A DNA stretch of 64,000 nt from Clostridium ljungdahlii (GCF_001636845.1 NZ_LITT01000064.1:81042-145041); one strand, 5' to 3'; counted from the stretch's first letter, positions 1 to 9,325 are shown. The notes: generated from the letters alone by a model not told the origin. Translations and numbers: made by a program.

Positions 1-595
1 CAGTCTGCTGTGCATCTTTACAAACTAAATCTGCTCCCATGTATTTTCCTGCAGCTTCATCTACAGGTCCTCCTCCAACTAGAATCTTTAAATCTTTTCT
101 AAGTCCTGCATCTTCTATTTCCTTTATACACTGTTTTACATTGTCAAAACATGTAGTCAAAAGACAAGATATTCCTATTACCTTAGGTTTATATTGTTTT
201 ATAGTCTCAATGTATTTTGATGTAGGTACATCAACGCCTAAATCCTTTACATCAAACCCATTGCTCTTCATTACTGTAGTTACTATATTCTTTCCTATAT
301 CATGTATATCATCGTAAATAGTTCCCATTACAAATATGCCCTTGCTTGATCCAGATGACTCTCCCAATCCTCCAATAATCTCTGAAGCTTCATTAAAAAC
401 TTCTGCTGACATAATGAGTTCGGATAAAAAGTATTCCTTTTTTTCAAATCTGTTTCCTACAATTCCCATGCCTTCCTGTAAGTCTGCTATTATATCTAAT
501 ATTGGTGTCCCATTTTCTTTTTGTGCCTTTACCTCTGATAAAACAACATCTTCATCTAAGTCAGCCATTGCATTAACCAATTTTTCATTCATCAT
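1..595 (-). CDS. Corrinoid (cobalamin-binding) methyl-transfer protein, partial
   Basis: The reading frame enters from the left edge (C-terminus missing) and starts at ATG 595, or ATG 592, behind an AGGGGG ribosome site. About 198 residues are visible. The N-terminal half is helical, like the cap domain of methyltransferase-associated corrinoid proteins. The second half is a B12-binding Rossmann domain with the signature DIHDIGKNIV, whose histidine is the lower axial cobalt ligand in this family (MtaC/MtbC/MtmC type). Such proteins carry a methyl group between a substrate methyltransferase and a second methyltransferase, and those genes would be expected to the left of the window. The substrate cannot be read from this part. 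The family is clear; the name is not. Confidence 0.85.
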   Translation of the reverse strand, partial: MMNEKLVNAMADLDEDVVLSEVKAQKENGTPILDIIADLQEGMGIVGNRFEKKEYFLSELIMSAEVFNEASEIIGGLGESSGSSKGIFVMGTIYDDIHDIGKNIVTTVMKSNGFDVKDLGVDVPTSKYIETIKQYKPKVIGISCLLTTCFDNVKQCIKEIEDAGLRKDLKILVGGGPVDEAAGKYMGADLVCKDAQQT

Positions 596-797
596 ACTTC
601 CCCCTTTAATAAAAATTAAATATTTGTGTTAACTTATGTTAACATTAGAATATCATGCATATTTTCCTAATTCAACTTACATAGTGTTTAAATTTATCAC
701 ATTTATTTATACATTATGAATATTCTTATTAAATACTATTTTCAGCAAATTGTGAAAATATAATAAATAATAAAACGAACTATAAAAAATAGCCCCC

Positions 798-1337
798 TTA
801 TTCAATCAATATCAATCCATAACAATTCAATTCATTTTTGCTTTCATTTTTATCACCTTGTAATACCTCTATAGGGAAACCACTTTTCCTTACAGTTGCA
901 AATACATCTATACCACAAGCTTCCATAGAAGGTCTTGCTTCCTGTGGATGTGCACAATGTTCCATATTGCATTTCTCACACAATCTGCAAGGCCCTGCAC
1001 CAAATCCGAATGCCTTATAATAACCTGAAAGGAAAATTTCATTTTCTAATTTATTTATAATTTTTGTAGTAACTGCAAGATCTAATTTAGATTGCACAAT
1101 CAATCCAGTACTATAACAATCAATTATATTTTGAGTTTCCTTATAAGAAGGAGTCTTTGGAGGACAGCAATAACTTGTATTATAATTTTTACAACCATAC
1201 CTACACTTTAATATTGTCCATGCCCCTGTTTGTATAGTATCCGTACTTATTATTTTAGCATTATAGGCCCCAAGTTCCTTTGCTTTTTCTACATATTTTG
1301 TCATGTCATCTTTCATTTTAAATTTCTCCTTTTCCAC
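798..1337 (-). CDS. DUF2284 cysteine-rich metal-binding protein
   Basis: A 179-residue cytosolic protein rich in cysteines: CRYGCKNYNTSYCCPP near residue 45, CRLCEKC near 118 and a following CAHP. This layout, with the C-terminal stretch CGIDVFATVRKSGF, matches the predicted metal-binding family DUF2284. The cysteines probably hold Fe-S clusters, but no activity is known to me. Proteins of this family often sit near corrinoid methyltransferase genes, as here, so a role in methyl or corrinoid metabolism is a reasonable guess only. It is transcribed in the same direction as the corrinoid gene, which lies about 200 bp downstream of it. Confidence 0.75.
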   Translation of the reverse strand: MEKEKFKMKDDMTKYVEKAKELGAYNAKIISTDTIQTGAWTILKCRYGCKNYNTSYCCPPKTPSYKETQNIIDCYSTGLIVQSKLDLAVTTKIINKLENEIFLSGYYKAFGFGAGPCRLCEKCNMEHCAHPQEARPSMEACGIDVFATVRKSGFPIEVLQGDKNESKNELNCYGLILIE

Positions 1338-1629
1338 AAATATGATTTTTACATATATAAATTATAACATTTCACAATTAGTGTGGTTAATTTATCCTAA
1401 TATCTGATGCTGCTTTTTTGCATAAAATGATTTTAAGAATTCATATTTAAAATTTTTATGTACTTTCTTATGTATAAGTTAATTCCTTATTCCTAGCCAT
1501 GTACTCTAAAATCATATAATAATTTAAAATTTACTTAGAATGTGATATTATACTTATATGACATTCTACTAATTTAAAAATTCATAAATCAATTTTAACA
1601 AAACTTAAATTATAAAAAGGAGAATTTAT

Positions 1630-3102
1630 ATGAAATACTATTCACTTATGGCTATCGGGCTGTATTTACTTATCTTACTTTTAATAGGCTATTATTCTTA
1701 CAGGAAAACCCACGACATTTCAGACTATATGCTTGGGAGTAGAAGTCTAAGCCCTATGGTTACAGCATTATCCGCTGGTGCAAGCGACATGAGCGGTTGG
1801 ATGCTTATGGGGCTTCCTGGTGCTGTATATACTACAGGTATTTCCAGTATGTGGCTTGGAATTGGTTTAACTATAGGAGCTTATTTTAATTATCTCTTAT
1901 TAGCTCCACGTTTTAGAATTTATACAGAAGTCTCAAATGACTCTTTAACTGTTCCAGATTATTTACAAAACAGATTTAAGGATAATGCTAATATGCTGAG
2001 GCTTGTATCCGGAATAATAATTCTCGTTTTCTTCACTTTATACGTTTCTTCAGGTATTGTAGCCGGCGGAAAATTATTTAGGGACATCTTTGGATTTACA
2101 TATACATCAGGGGTAATAGTTACACTGTCTATAGTTGTAATATATACATATTTTGGTGGCTTTTTAGCAGTAAGTCTCACTGACTTTTTCCAGGGAAGTC
2201 TTATGTTTGTAGTTCTTGTCATGGTACCTGTAGTTGCATACATGAATATAGGGGTAGATCCCGGAACTTTTGTAAGTAAAGTAAAACATATTAATCCAGC
2301 ACTATTTGACATACTTAGAGGAACAAGTTTCTCTACTATTATTGGATTTTTAGCTTGGGGACTTGGTTACTTTGGACAACCTCATATTATTGTACGTTTT
2401 ATGGCAATAAAATCTGCAAAAGAATTAAAATCTGCAAGAAGAATAGGTATAAGCTGGATGGCTATTGGACTTTTAGGTGCAATAAGCAGTGGACTTATAG
2501 GTCTTGTATATTTTACAATGCACAATCAGCCTCTAAAAGATCCTGAAATGGTATTTTTGCGTCTTGGTGATATATTATTCCATCCATTTATTACAGGTAT
2601 AATACTATCTGCAGTACTTGCTGCTATTATGAGTACTATTTCTTCCCAGCTTTTAGTTTGCTCTAGTTCTATTACAAAAGATTTTTACCTTACATTTTTA
2701 AATAAGGAAGCACCTGAACACACTCAGGTATTTATAGGAAGAATATCTGTACTTGTCGTTGCCGCTGTTGCAGTTTTATTTGCTTATGTTCCAAATAAAA
2801 CCATCTTAAGTATAGTAGGACAGGCATGGGCAGGTTTTGGTTCTGCTTTTGGTCCAACTCTTTTAATAAGTCTCTACTGGAAGAGAATGACAAAATGGGG
2901 AGCTTTATCTGGAATGATTGTAGGTGGTTTGACTGTTATAATATGGATTGTATCAGGGTTATCTGCTCATTTATATGAGATGATTCCTGGCTTTACCTTA
3001 TCTCTCATATCCATCATAGTTGTAAGTCTTTTGACTAAAAAACCTGATGAAGCCGTAAATAAGGAATTTGAGACCATGGAAGAGAAGTTGAATTTAATGT
3101 AA
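1630..3102 (+). CDS. putP: Sodium/solute symporter, PutP (proline) type
   Basis: A 490-residue integral membrane protein with about 13 hydrophobic segments, the usual length for sodium/proline symporters of the SSS family. The N-terminal region reads DYMLGSRSLSPMVTALSAGA then SDMSGWMLMGLPG, the typical sodium- and substrate-binding area of PutP. It would import proline, or a related compound, with Na+. ATG 1630 has an AAAAGGAG site upstream. It is a single gene closed by a strong terminator just after its stop. Substrate assignment rests on family resemblance only; pantothenate or other SSS substrates are less likely because of the SDMSGW motif. Confidence 0.85.
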   Translation: MKYYSLMAIGLYLLILLLIGYYSYRKTHDISDYMLGSRSLSPMVTALSAGASDMSGWMLMGLPGAVYTTGISSMWLGIGLTIGAYFNYLLLAPRFRIYTEVSNDSLTVPDYLQNRFKDNANMLRLVSGIIILVFFTLYVSSGIVAGGKLFRDIFGFTYTSGVIVTLSIVVIYTYFGGFLAVSLTDFFQGSLMFVVLVMVPVVAYMNIGVDPGTFVSKVKHINPALFDILRGTSFSTIIGFLAWGLGYFGQPHIIVRFMAIKSAKELKSARRIGISWMAIGLLGAISSGLIGLVYFTMHNQPLKDPEMVFLRLGDILFHPFITGIILSAVLAAIMSTISSQLLVCSSSITKDFYLTFLNKEAPEHTQVFIGRISVLVVAAVAVLFAYVPNKTILSIVGQAWAGFGSAFGPTLLISLYWKRMTKWGALSGMIVGGLTVIIWIVSGLSAHLYEMIPGFTLSLISIIVVSLLTKKPDEAVNKEFETMEEKLNLM

Positions 3103-3108
3103 TTATTT

Positions 3109-3153
3109 AAATAAGAGATACTTAATGTTGTAAAGTTAGGTATCTCTTATTTT
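3109..3153 (+). terminator. Rho-independent terminator after putP
   Basis: AAATAAGAGATAC pairs with GTATCTCTTATTT across a loop of about 18 nt, and the 3' arm runs into T residues. It starts a few bases after the putP stop codon. Confidence 0.85.
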
Positions 3154-3188
3154 ATTACCATCATACTCCTCATATAGTATTATTTATG

Positions 3189-3217
3189 TTGACATTGTTG
3201 GTCTATAATGATAGACT
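3189..3217 (+). promoter_or_regulatory. Promoter of the blaI-like operon
   Basis: A perfect -35 TTGACA (3189-3194) is followed after 17 bp by TAGACT (3212-3217), with TGA just before it as an extended -10. The -10 lies inside the first operator, so repressor binding should block RNA polymerase. Confidence 0.7.
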
Positions 3218-3246
3218 CAAAATATAACAAGTCTATTACTATAGAC
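3201..3246 (+). promoter_or_regulatory. Two BlaI-type operators
   Basis: Two perfect 16-bp dyads with the same half-sites: GTCTAT-AATG-ATAGAC at 3201-3216 and GTCTAT-TACT-ATAGAC at 3231-3246. Their centres are exactly 30 bp apart, about three helical turns, so two repressor dimers would sit on one face of the DNA. The second overlaps the leader just before the ribosome site of the BlaI-like gene. Autoregulation is inferred from the placement. Confidence 0.85.
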
Positions 3247-3262
3247 CGAAAGGAGATATATC

Positions 3263-3625
3263 GTGGAACAGTTCAACCTTTGTGAAAGTGAATATCGTTT
3301 TGCAAGTATTGTTTGGGAAAATGAGCCTATTGGCTCTGGTGAACTTGTAAAACTTTGCAAGCAAATTCTTGGCTGGAAAAAGTCTACAACATATACAGTT
3401 TTGAAAAAATTATGCTGTCGCAAAATATTGAAGAATGAAAATACAATAGTAACGTCAGTGATAAAACAAAAACAAGTACAGAAATTCGAAAGCGAGCAAT
3501 TTATAAACAAGACCTTTAACGGCTCACTTCCTCAATTTATAACAGCATTTATGAATGATAAAAAATTAAGTAAAAAAGATGCTGAAGAGCTTAAAAATCT
3601 AATCGACAGTTACGAGGAGGAGTAG
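3263..3625 (+). CDS. BlaI/MecI-family transcriptional repressor
   Basis: A 120-residue winged-helix protein starting with GTG 3263 behind AAAGGAG. The early tryptophan (IVWENEPI) and GWKKSTTYTVLKKL, the recognition-helix region, are typical of BlaI/MecI. These repressors bind as dimers and are inactivated by cleavage triggered by a membrane M56 peptidase, which is the next gene, 2 bp downstream. Two matched operators lie directly upstream, so it very likely represses its own operon. No beta-lactamase gene is nearby, so the target may be only this operon or distant genes. Confidence 0.9.
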   Translation: MEQFNLCESEYRFASIVWENEPIGSGELVKLCKQILGWKKSTTYTVLKKLCCRKILKNENTIVTSVIKQKQVQKFESEQFINKTFNGSLPQFITAFMNDKKLSKKDAEELKNLIDSYEEE

Positions 3626-3627
3626 AA

Positions 3628-5712
3628 ATGGAACTTTTACTACAAAGGTTATTTGTTGATGTAGTCAACATGAGCCTTACAGCAAGTTATGTTATCTTAT
3701 TTGTTCTTGCTGCCAGATTAGTTTTAAAAAGAGCTCCTAAAATGTTTTCTTACGTCCTATGGATAGTTGTACTATTTCGGCTCATTTGTCCTTTTTCCTT
3801 TTCCTCTGCTTTCAGCTTTTTACAAGGAGCAAGTTTAGATTCAGGCAAAATGGAGTATATTTCTTCAAATATTGTGATGACTCCTCAACCACAGATTGAT
3901 AATGGAACGAAAATGGCAAATTCGTCCATTAGCACCACTCTACCTGCTGCTATAAGTCATACCAGTGCTAATTCCATTCATATGGTTCTATTTGCCTTTT
4001 CAGTTATTTGGTTTTTAGGTATCTTACTACTAATTATTTACAATATAGTATCCTATGTGAGGCTGAATCATAAGATTTATACTGCAGTACTTGTAAAAAA
4101 TAATATATTTGAATGTGAAACTATTTTATCTCCCTTTGTACTTGGATTTATAAAACCTAAAATATATCTGCCTATAGGACTTAACAAAGTAGAACAAAGC
4201 TATATTCTAAAGCATGAGCAAATCCATATAAAAAGATATGACTATATGATAAAGCTTATTGCCTTTTTAACATTGTGCCTTCACTGGTTCAATCCTCTTG
4301 TATGGCTTAGTTTTATGCTCATGAGTAAAGACATGGAAATGTCCTGTGACGAGCAAGTGCTAAAAGAACTAGGTACAGATATAAAAAAAGATTACAGTAC
4401 GTCCCTATTATCTATGTCGATAAATAATAGGGCTATAAAAGGAATCCCCATTGCCTTTGGAGAAAATAATACAAAGACAAGAATTAGGAATGTCCTTAAT
4501 TACAAAAAACCTGTTTTTTGGGTACTTTTAACTGCAGTAATTGCTGTTATATGTGTCAGCATTGGGCTTATGACCAATCCAAAAAATATTCAAAGCTCTC
4601 AAAACGACTTTGCCAAAAAAATATATAAATACCGAACTCCCTACACGGGGGATAATGGCAAAGTAGTTACTATAGTAAAAAATTTGATTGTGCCAGAAAT
4701 ATTAACCTATAAAAAAGTACAACTTTTTACAGATAAGGAGCCATACGCTATACAAATAACTTATCAAACCACCCGACAAGCCAAACGATGTTTTTTAACA
4801 AAAGATAATCAAACTGTTTTTGATCAAAATGCTGCTTTAATTTTTGCTTTAATAGGTAACGTAAAACAAGTAAACTTCATCTTAAGTAATGACGGTGATT
4901 ATGATCAAACGATCCAGCGAACTAGAACCTGGGCAAATAGTACTATGAATAAAGATGTATATGGGAGCTCTTCTACCCTTGAAGGATTCATTACTTTATA
5001 CAAAAATATCATGAATAAGTTTATAACATATAATTCTCTTCCTACTTTACTTGAAAGCGGTAAAGAAACAAATATTAAAAGTATGAATAATATTTTACAA
5101 ACATCCAATTACGATAAAGTAAAAGTAAATAATCAATTCTACTATATGTATAAAAAAGATGGAAAATATTATGTAGAAAAGCCTCATAAATTTATCAATG
5201 AACTCACAGAAGAAACATATGAAAAGATTTATACACTAATTGTCTCCCAACACCGCTATGAAAATATTAAACATGAACTACTTCTTGATTCAAGAAAATA
5301 CTCCATGCAAAATACCCTTAAAGACAGTTGTATTCTTGATGGTGATGGCTGCATTAACTCTGGTGGTGAACTAGCAAATAAGTTTATTTCTGATACTCAA
5401 AAGGGTAAAAAGTCATCTCTTAAAATTGTTCACCCTACAGGAGCTGGTTATGCAATCTTTACCAAAATAATTTATGATGGTAAAAGCTATTATGGAGTTG
5501 AGTATACTTTAATGAATTCATATACAGGTAACCACAGTTGTTATTATGAATTTAACTATAAATATCTGAAAACATTTGACTTTTCAGGCTATAAATTTGC
5601 CTATTTATTGCAAAATAATAATGTAACATTTGGGAATATAGATAAAAGTATATCCTCAAAAAATTCCAATGACTGGATAGACTTTCACTCTCTTTTTTCT
5701 TTTATAAAATAA
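3628..5712 (+). CDS. BlaR1-like M56 membrane metallopeptidase with non-penicillin-binding C-terminus
   Basis: A 694-residue protein. The first 310 residues form an M56 peptidase domain: hydrophobic segments near residues 10-60, 120-140, 195-220 and 295-312, and the zinc motif HEQIH near residue 196. The extracellular C-terminal part (about 320-694) does not show the SxxK/SxN/KTG penicillin-binding motifs of BlaR1, so it probably senses something else. Parts look like uncharacterised C-terminal domains found on other clostridial M56 proteins. It is translationally coupled to the BlaI-like repressor and should relay a cell-surface signal by proteolysis. The ligand is unknown. Confidence 0.85.
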   Translation: MELLLQRLFVDVVNMSLTASYVILFVLAARLVLKRAPKMFSYVLWIVVLFRLICPFSFSSAFSFLQGASLDSGKMEYISSNIVMTPQPQIDNGTKMANSSISTTLPAAISHTSANSIHMVLFAFSVIWFLGILLLIIYNIVSYVRLNHKIYTAVLVKNNIFECETILSPFVLGFIKPKIYLPIGLNKVEQSYILKHEQIHIKRYDYMIKLIAFLTLCLHWFNPLVWLSFMLMSKDMEMSCDEQVLKELGTDIKKDYSTSLLSMSINNRAIKGIPIAFGENNTKTRIRNVLNYKKPVFWVLLTAVIAVICVSIGLMTNPKNIQSSQNDFAKKIYKYRTPYTGDNGKVVTIVKNLIVPEILTYKKVQLFTDKEPYAIQITYQTTRQAKRCFLTKDNQTVFDQNAALIFALIGNVKQVNFILSNDGDYDQTIQRTRTWANSTMNKDVYGSSSTLEGFITLYKNIMNKFITYNSLPTLLESGKETNIKSMNNILQTSNYDKVKVNNQFYYMYKKDGKYYVEKPHKFINELTEETYEKIYTLIVSQHRYENIKHELLLDSRKYSMQNTLKDSCILDGDGCINSGGELANKFISDTQKGKKSSLKIVHPTGAGYAIFTKIIYDGKSYYGVEYTLMNSYTGNHSCYYEFNYKYLKTFDFSGYKFAYLLQNNNVTFGNIDKSISSKNSNDWIDFHSLFSFIK

Positions 5713-5737
5713 ACAGAATTCTTGGCATCCGATAAAT

Positions 5738-5776
5738 ATGGGGTTGTTACACTAAAATCTAATGTAGCAACCCCAT
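5738..5776. terminator. Bidirectional hairpin between convergent genes
   Basis: ATGGGGTTG-T-TACA pairs with TGTA-G-CAACCCCAT around an 11-nt loop. It lies between the M56 gene and the convergent DUF1097 gene and can stop transcription from both sides, although the T-tract is weak. Confidence 0.65.
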
Positions 5777-5785
5777 CATCTAACT

Positions 5786-6277
5786 TTAATTCTTTTTAAA
5801 TGTTGTAAATTTAATACTCATCCACCCAAAAATCAATCCAATGAAATTTGCTCCTGTAATCCAAATTGCTGCATTAAGCAGAGCAGGCATTCCTTTAACT
5901 GCCATATATGCTCCTGCACCATAGCCTACAAACATACATGAATAAGCATTAAATGATATAAGCGAAATATTCAAGGCAGGTATTTTTAGTGATATCATTA
6001 ATAAAAATACTGTAATAAAAACTGAAACTATCGTAGCTGCCATAGCTGGCATAAAGCCACTAAATACATTTATAAGGACAAATGCTAAAATTGCAAGTAT
6101 CGATCCGGTAATCATCGGTGGTATTCCCTTTCCAATAAGGTCTGGAGTTGCTCCTAAACTAAAATACCATGCCCAACCTATAAACAAAGCCCAAACAGGA
6201 ACTTTTAAATACATAAAGAGACATGATACTGCTGCAAAAACTGCTACCGATACATCTAATGCTCCAATTTTTTTCAT
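5786..6277 (-). CDS. DUF1097 membrane protein (probable small permease)
   Basis: A 163-residue, very hydrophobic protein with about five membrane helices and the motif WYFSLGATPDLIGKGIPP near residue 37, as in the DUF1097 family (E. coli YcdZ type). It is the last gene of the pxpB-pxpC-BCCP-pxpA operon, starting 20 bp after pxpA with an AGGAGGGGG site. Membrane proteins commonly accompany LamB/YcsF-type operons, so it may import the cyclic amide or lactam substrate. This transport role is inferred from position only. Confidence 0.75.
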   Translation of the reverse strand: MKKIGALDVSVAVFAAVSCLFMYLKVPVWALFIGWAWYFSLGATPDLIGKGIPPMITGSILAILAFVLINVFSGFMPAMAATIVSVFITVFLLMISLKIPALNISLISFNAYSCMFVGYGAGAYMAVKGMPALLNAAIWITGANFIGLIFGWMSIKFTTFKKN

Positions 6278-6297
6278 CTCTACTCCCCCTCCTACGT

Positions 6298-7059
6298 TTA
6301 TCCAAAGTATCCATTCAGGTTTGTAACTGTTACACCACTGCTTTCTAATGATTTTCTAACTGCAGTTGCCACCATAGCCGCATTAGGTGAATCACCATGA
6401 ATACATACTGTGCATCCATTGACATCAATTATTTTTCCATCAATTGTATCAATTTTTCCTTCTTTTGCAACCTTAACTGCTCTATCAGCTACTTCCTGAG
6501 GTGAACGGGCTTTTTTAACTCTTTCAAGCATCCAGTTCCCATTTTCATCATAGCCAAGATCAATCAAAACTTCTGGTGCTGTCTTTAAACCTCTCTTTTC
6601 TGCACGTTTTAAAGCCTCACATCCTGTATGAAGCATGATATAAAGATCTTTATTATATTCCTCAATGGTGTCAAGAAAAGTATCAATATACTTCTCCTGC
6701 TCACCAACCATACGGTACAATATTCCATGAGGTTTTACATGCTGCATTTTAAGATCGTGTAATTTTAAAAATGCATCCATTGCTCCTAATTGATATAACA
6801 TATCGGATCTAAGTTCTTCAGCTGAAATATCCATCTGCCTTCTTCCAAATCCTTGCCTATCAGGAAGACCTATATGTGCACCTACTGCTACTCCATATTT
6901 TTTTGCCCATTTTATGGTACTTTCCAAGACAAGGGGATCACCGGCATGAAAGCATGTTGCAATATTTGCAGATGTTACATAAGGCATAAGTGCTTCATCA
7001 TCTCCAAGAATATAACGTCCGAAGCTTTCGCCCATATCAACATTAATATCTATCTTCAT
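6298..7059 (-). CDS. pxpA: LamB/YcsF family protein, 5-oxoprolinase subunit A
   Basis: A 253-residue protein, the normal length for the LamB/YcsF family. The N-terminus IDINVDMGESFGRYILGDD, then ANIATCFHAGDP, VGAHIGLPDRQGFGRR and HVKPHGILY are the family's conserved blocks and its metal and substrate residues. With PxpB and PxpC it hydrolyses 5-oxoproline using ATP in characterised bacteria. Here a biotin carrier protein is embedded between pxpC and pxpA, so an ATP- and biotin-dependent variant acting on a cyclic amide is possible. Start ATG 7059 follows GGAGGTG. Confidence 0.88.
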   Translation of the reverse strand: MKIDINVDMGESFGRYILGDDEALMPYVTSANIATCFHAGDPLVLESTIKWAKKYGVAVGAHIGLPDRQGFGRRQMDISAEELRSDMLYQLGAMDAFLKLHDLKMQHVKPHGILYRMVGEQEKYIDTFLDTIEEYNKDLYIMLHTGCEALKRAEKRGLKTAPEVLIDLGYDENGNWMLERVKKARSPQEVADRAVKVAKEGKIDTIDGKIIDVNGCTVCIHGDSPNAAMVATAVRKSLESSGVTVTNLNGYFG

Positions 7060-7074
7060 ACTGCTTCACCTCCA

Positions 7075-7293
7075 TTAAACTTCTAAAATAATCATAGGAG
7101 ATCCTATATCCATTTCATCCCACTCAGCAACAAGAATTTCTTTTACTACACCTGCTTTTTCTGTCTGGCAGCTCATTTCTGTTTTCATACAGTTAATAAC
7201 CGCAAGCTCCTGTCCTTCTTCAACTTTGTCACCAACATTTACTACTACTCGAGCTACAAGCCCAGGCATATGTGCTTTTAATGTATATTCCAT
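7075..7293 (-). CDS. Biotin carboxyl carrier protein (biotin/lipoyl domain)
   Basis: A 72-residue stand-alone biotinyl domain: two beta-strand halves around the attachment turn INCMKTEMSC, where the lysine after Met is the biotinylation site. Most carriers read MKM; here the residue after Lys is Thr, as in some small clostridial carriers. There is none of the Pro/Ala-rich N-terminal extension of fatty-acid AccB, so it likely serves a dedicated carboxylase. It lies inside the pxp operon, and a biotin carboxylase is encoded divergently at 12975. Transfer of CO2 from that enzyme to this carrier is inferred. Confidence 0.85.
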   Translation of the reverse strand: MEYTLKAHMPGLVARVVVNVGDKVEEGQELAVINCMKTEMSCQTEKAGVVKEILVAEWDEMDIGSPMIILEV

Positions 7294-7329
7294 AATTTTA
7301 CCCTCCTGTTTTTTTATTTTTTGTTTTTA

Positions 7330-8313
7330 CTAATCAATAACTAAATCTGCTGCTTCAAACATTGCTTCTCTCTCTTTACGTGCTTTTATCGCATCTTCTA
7401 CAGTAACCAGCTTAAGTTTTACTTTATCTCTTGCAGGTATCCCCTGTCCAATTTTCCAGAGATCTGCATTAATAACATTTGCAACACATACAAAGCCACC
7501 TAATGTAGGTCCATCTGCAATAAGCAGAGAAGGGGTATTTCCAGTTACATTAACCGCGCCGCGCATATTGTAACCATGATCAACAATATTTGAAGGGTGG
7601 CTTCCGCCTTTTCCACCATCCTCACGTGCCCAAAAATAATCTGGTACTTCCTGCAAACGATAAGCCGCTCTGTTTGCATTATGTGAGATTTTCATTGGTG
7701 TACTAAACAAATAATCCATTCCGCTTTCCGTTACATAGTCAGGTACTGAATTAGGTCCTGGAATAGTTCTTAATTCCCATTCATTCACGTATTCAGGTAT
7801 ATACTTAGGATTTAATTTTCTGCCAGCAATTCCTGAAGCATCTTTTCTATTCACCTTTATAACGTCATCTTTTGCAAGCTTGCGTCCTTCAAAACCGCCG
7901 TAGCTTCCAAAAAGACAAGTTGATTTACTTCCAAGATATTCTGGAACATCAATTTCTCCTGCTATACACACATAAGCTCTGAAACCCGCTTCTCCAAAGT
8001 GTGAAAATTTAAGTATATCACCTGCTTTAACTGCAATTGCTTCCCACATTGGTACAGCACTTTCATTAATTGTAGGGCTCATGTCACTTCCTGTTATTGC
8101 AATAACTCCGTCTTCTACAATTTCAAACTGGCAATAACCACCGGCGATTTCTAAAGCTGCGTCACCTTTTTTATTTCCTAAAATTAAGTTTCCAAGCTGT
8201 AATGCAAGGCTGTCCATTGCACCTGCGGCAGCCATTCCAAGTCCCATGTATCCAAGTCTTCCTGGCCAATCTTCTACCAAAACTTCAATTCCACCATTTA
8301 TAACTTTAATCAT
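7330..8313 (-). CDS. pxpC: Biotin-dependent carboxyltransferase family, 5-oxoprolinase subunit C
   Basis: A 327-residue protein of the KipA/AHS2 family. Typical blocks are GRLGYMGLGMAAAGAMDSLA near the start, then EIAGGYCQFE, FGSYGGFEGR and the C-terminal LLIADGPTLGGF. In the family it forms a complex with the AHS1 subunit (PxpB), encoded just upstream, and is related to the carboxyltransferase half of urea carboxylase. The adjacent biotin carrier supports a carboxylase-like reaction rather than plain hydrolysis, but this is inference. Start ATG 8313 follows AGGAGG. Confidence 0.88.
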   Translation of the reverse strand: MIKVINGGIEVLVEDWPGRLGYMGLGMAAAGAMDSLALQLGNLILGNKKGDAALEIAGGYCQFEIVEDGVIAITGSDMSPTINESAVPMWEAIAVKAGDILKFSHFGEAGFRAYVCIAGEIDVPEYLGSKSTCLFGSYGGFEGRKLAKDDVIKVNRKDASGIAGRKLNPKYIPEYVNEWELRTIPGPNSVPDYVTESGMDYLFSTPMKISHNANRAAYRLQEVPDYFWAREDGGKGGSHPSNIVDHGYNMRGAVNVTGNTPSLLIADGPTLGGFVCVANVINADLWKIGQGIPARDKVKLKLVTVEDAIKARKEREAMFEAADLVID

Positions 8314-8341
8314 ATTTTTTACCTCCTTCTTACATTATTTA

Positions 8342-9325
8342 TTAGAGCTTAGGTGCTATTTTGGAGCCTTGTTCCTGGCGCCTCGCAAATTCTTTGGCAC
8401 CTTTAACAACTTCTGGTTTTGCAAGGAATTCAAGATAATCCTTAACAACAATCTGACTTTCCTGAATATCATATACGTAATCTGTTTTTTCATGAACATG
8501 ATCATATATATCTAATATTTCTTTTTCTGAAACCTCTACGAATTTTATGCGATCCCCTGATGGACGGTATAAAAATGGTCCGTCTTTAAATTGTGGATGT
8601 TTCATTGATAACTGAAATGTAGGAATAGTACGTCCAAATAATTGATATCCACCACCAGTTGCTGTAGTATAGGTAAATAAGCAAGCTCCACCTATACCAA
8701 CTGCTCCTTCTGGGGTCCATATACGCGGAGGATTGTATTTTGGTACAATCATTTTGCATCTTGGATCCATTGGCCAGAAAAAGCCACCACCCGGCCAGAA
8801 GCCGCATCCGCTATTATACCAATAAGTATCTAATAACATATGTTTAATATCGTCTACAGTGCATCCATTGCATAGAGCCATGTAATCAAGATTATATCCA
8901 TCCTTGCAGTTTGGTGCATCAGGACGAATCTGTTTTAAATACATTTCAACTGCCTTTTTAGTTTGACTATCCTCAAAAGCAATTGGCAATGTAATTATTC
9001 TTGAATCAATTACCATATCATCAACACCAGCAATAGATTCTTCTGCATCTTTAATCTTGTCAATAAGTTCTTGTGGGGAAATAACGGTAGGATCAAAATG
9101 TATCATATTTGCTCTTAAACTTGGTAATGTCTCAATTAATCCCTTGATATTCATTTTCTTAACCTTTGCATCCACTGCCAGGATTCTAAAGGAATCCAGC
9201 AGTTCCGCCCTCTGTTCATAACCATATTCCACTTGAATAAAGCCATCACCTGCCTGGCGGAATAATATTTCAATTCTGTCACCTTTAGCAGGAAGAGTAT
9301 CAATAATAACATCATACTTGCTCAT
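8342..9325 (-). CDS. pxpB: KipI/AHS1-family protein, 5-oxoprolinase subunit B (long form)
   Basis: A 327-residue protein. The C-terminal two thirds carry AHS1 blocks (GFWPGGGFFWPMDPR, GAVGIGGACLFTYTTATGGG, YQLFGRTIPTF). At 327 residues it is about 90 longer than common PxpB/KipI proteins. The extra N-terminal domain resembles the first part of the urea amidolyase-type AHS1 subunit. First gene after the aminotransferase in the same direction, spaced 70 bp, with GGGAGG upstream of ATG. It should pair with PxpC to form the catalytic complex. Confidence 0.85.
   Translation of the reverse strand: MSKYDVIIDTLPAKGDRIEILFRQAGDGFIQVEYGYEQRAELLDSFRILAVDAKVKKMNIKGLIETLPSLRANMIHFDPTVISPQELIDKIKDAEESIAGVDDMVIDSRIITLPIAFEDSQTKKAVEMYLKQIRPDAPNCKDGYNLDYMALCNGCTVDDIKHMLLDTYWYNSGCGFWPGGGFFWPMDPRCKMIVPKYNPPRIWTPEGAVGIGGACLFTYTTATGGGYQLFGRTIPTFQLSMKHPQFKDGPFLYRPSGDRIKFVEVSEKEILDIYDHVHEKTDYVYDIQESQIVVKDYLEFLAKPEVVKGAKEFARRQEQGSKIAPKL

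Noticed and set aside
39..632. Two plus-strand open frames of 92 and 98 codons
   Set aside because: They run opposite a clear corrinoid-protein gene with the DIHDIGK signature and have no ribosome sites; they are shadows.
3628..5712. True BlaR1 beta-lactam sensor
   Set aside because: The C-terminal region lacks the penicillin-binding motifs; only the M56 part is BlaR1-like.
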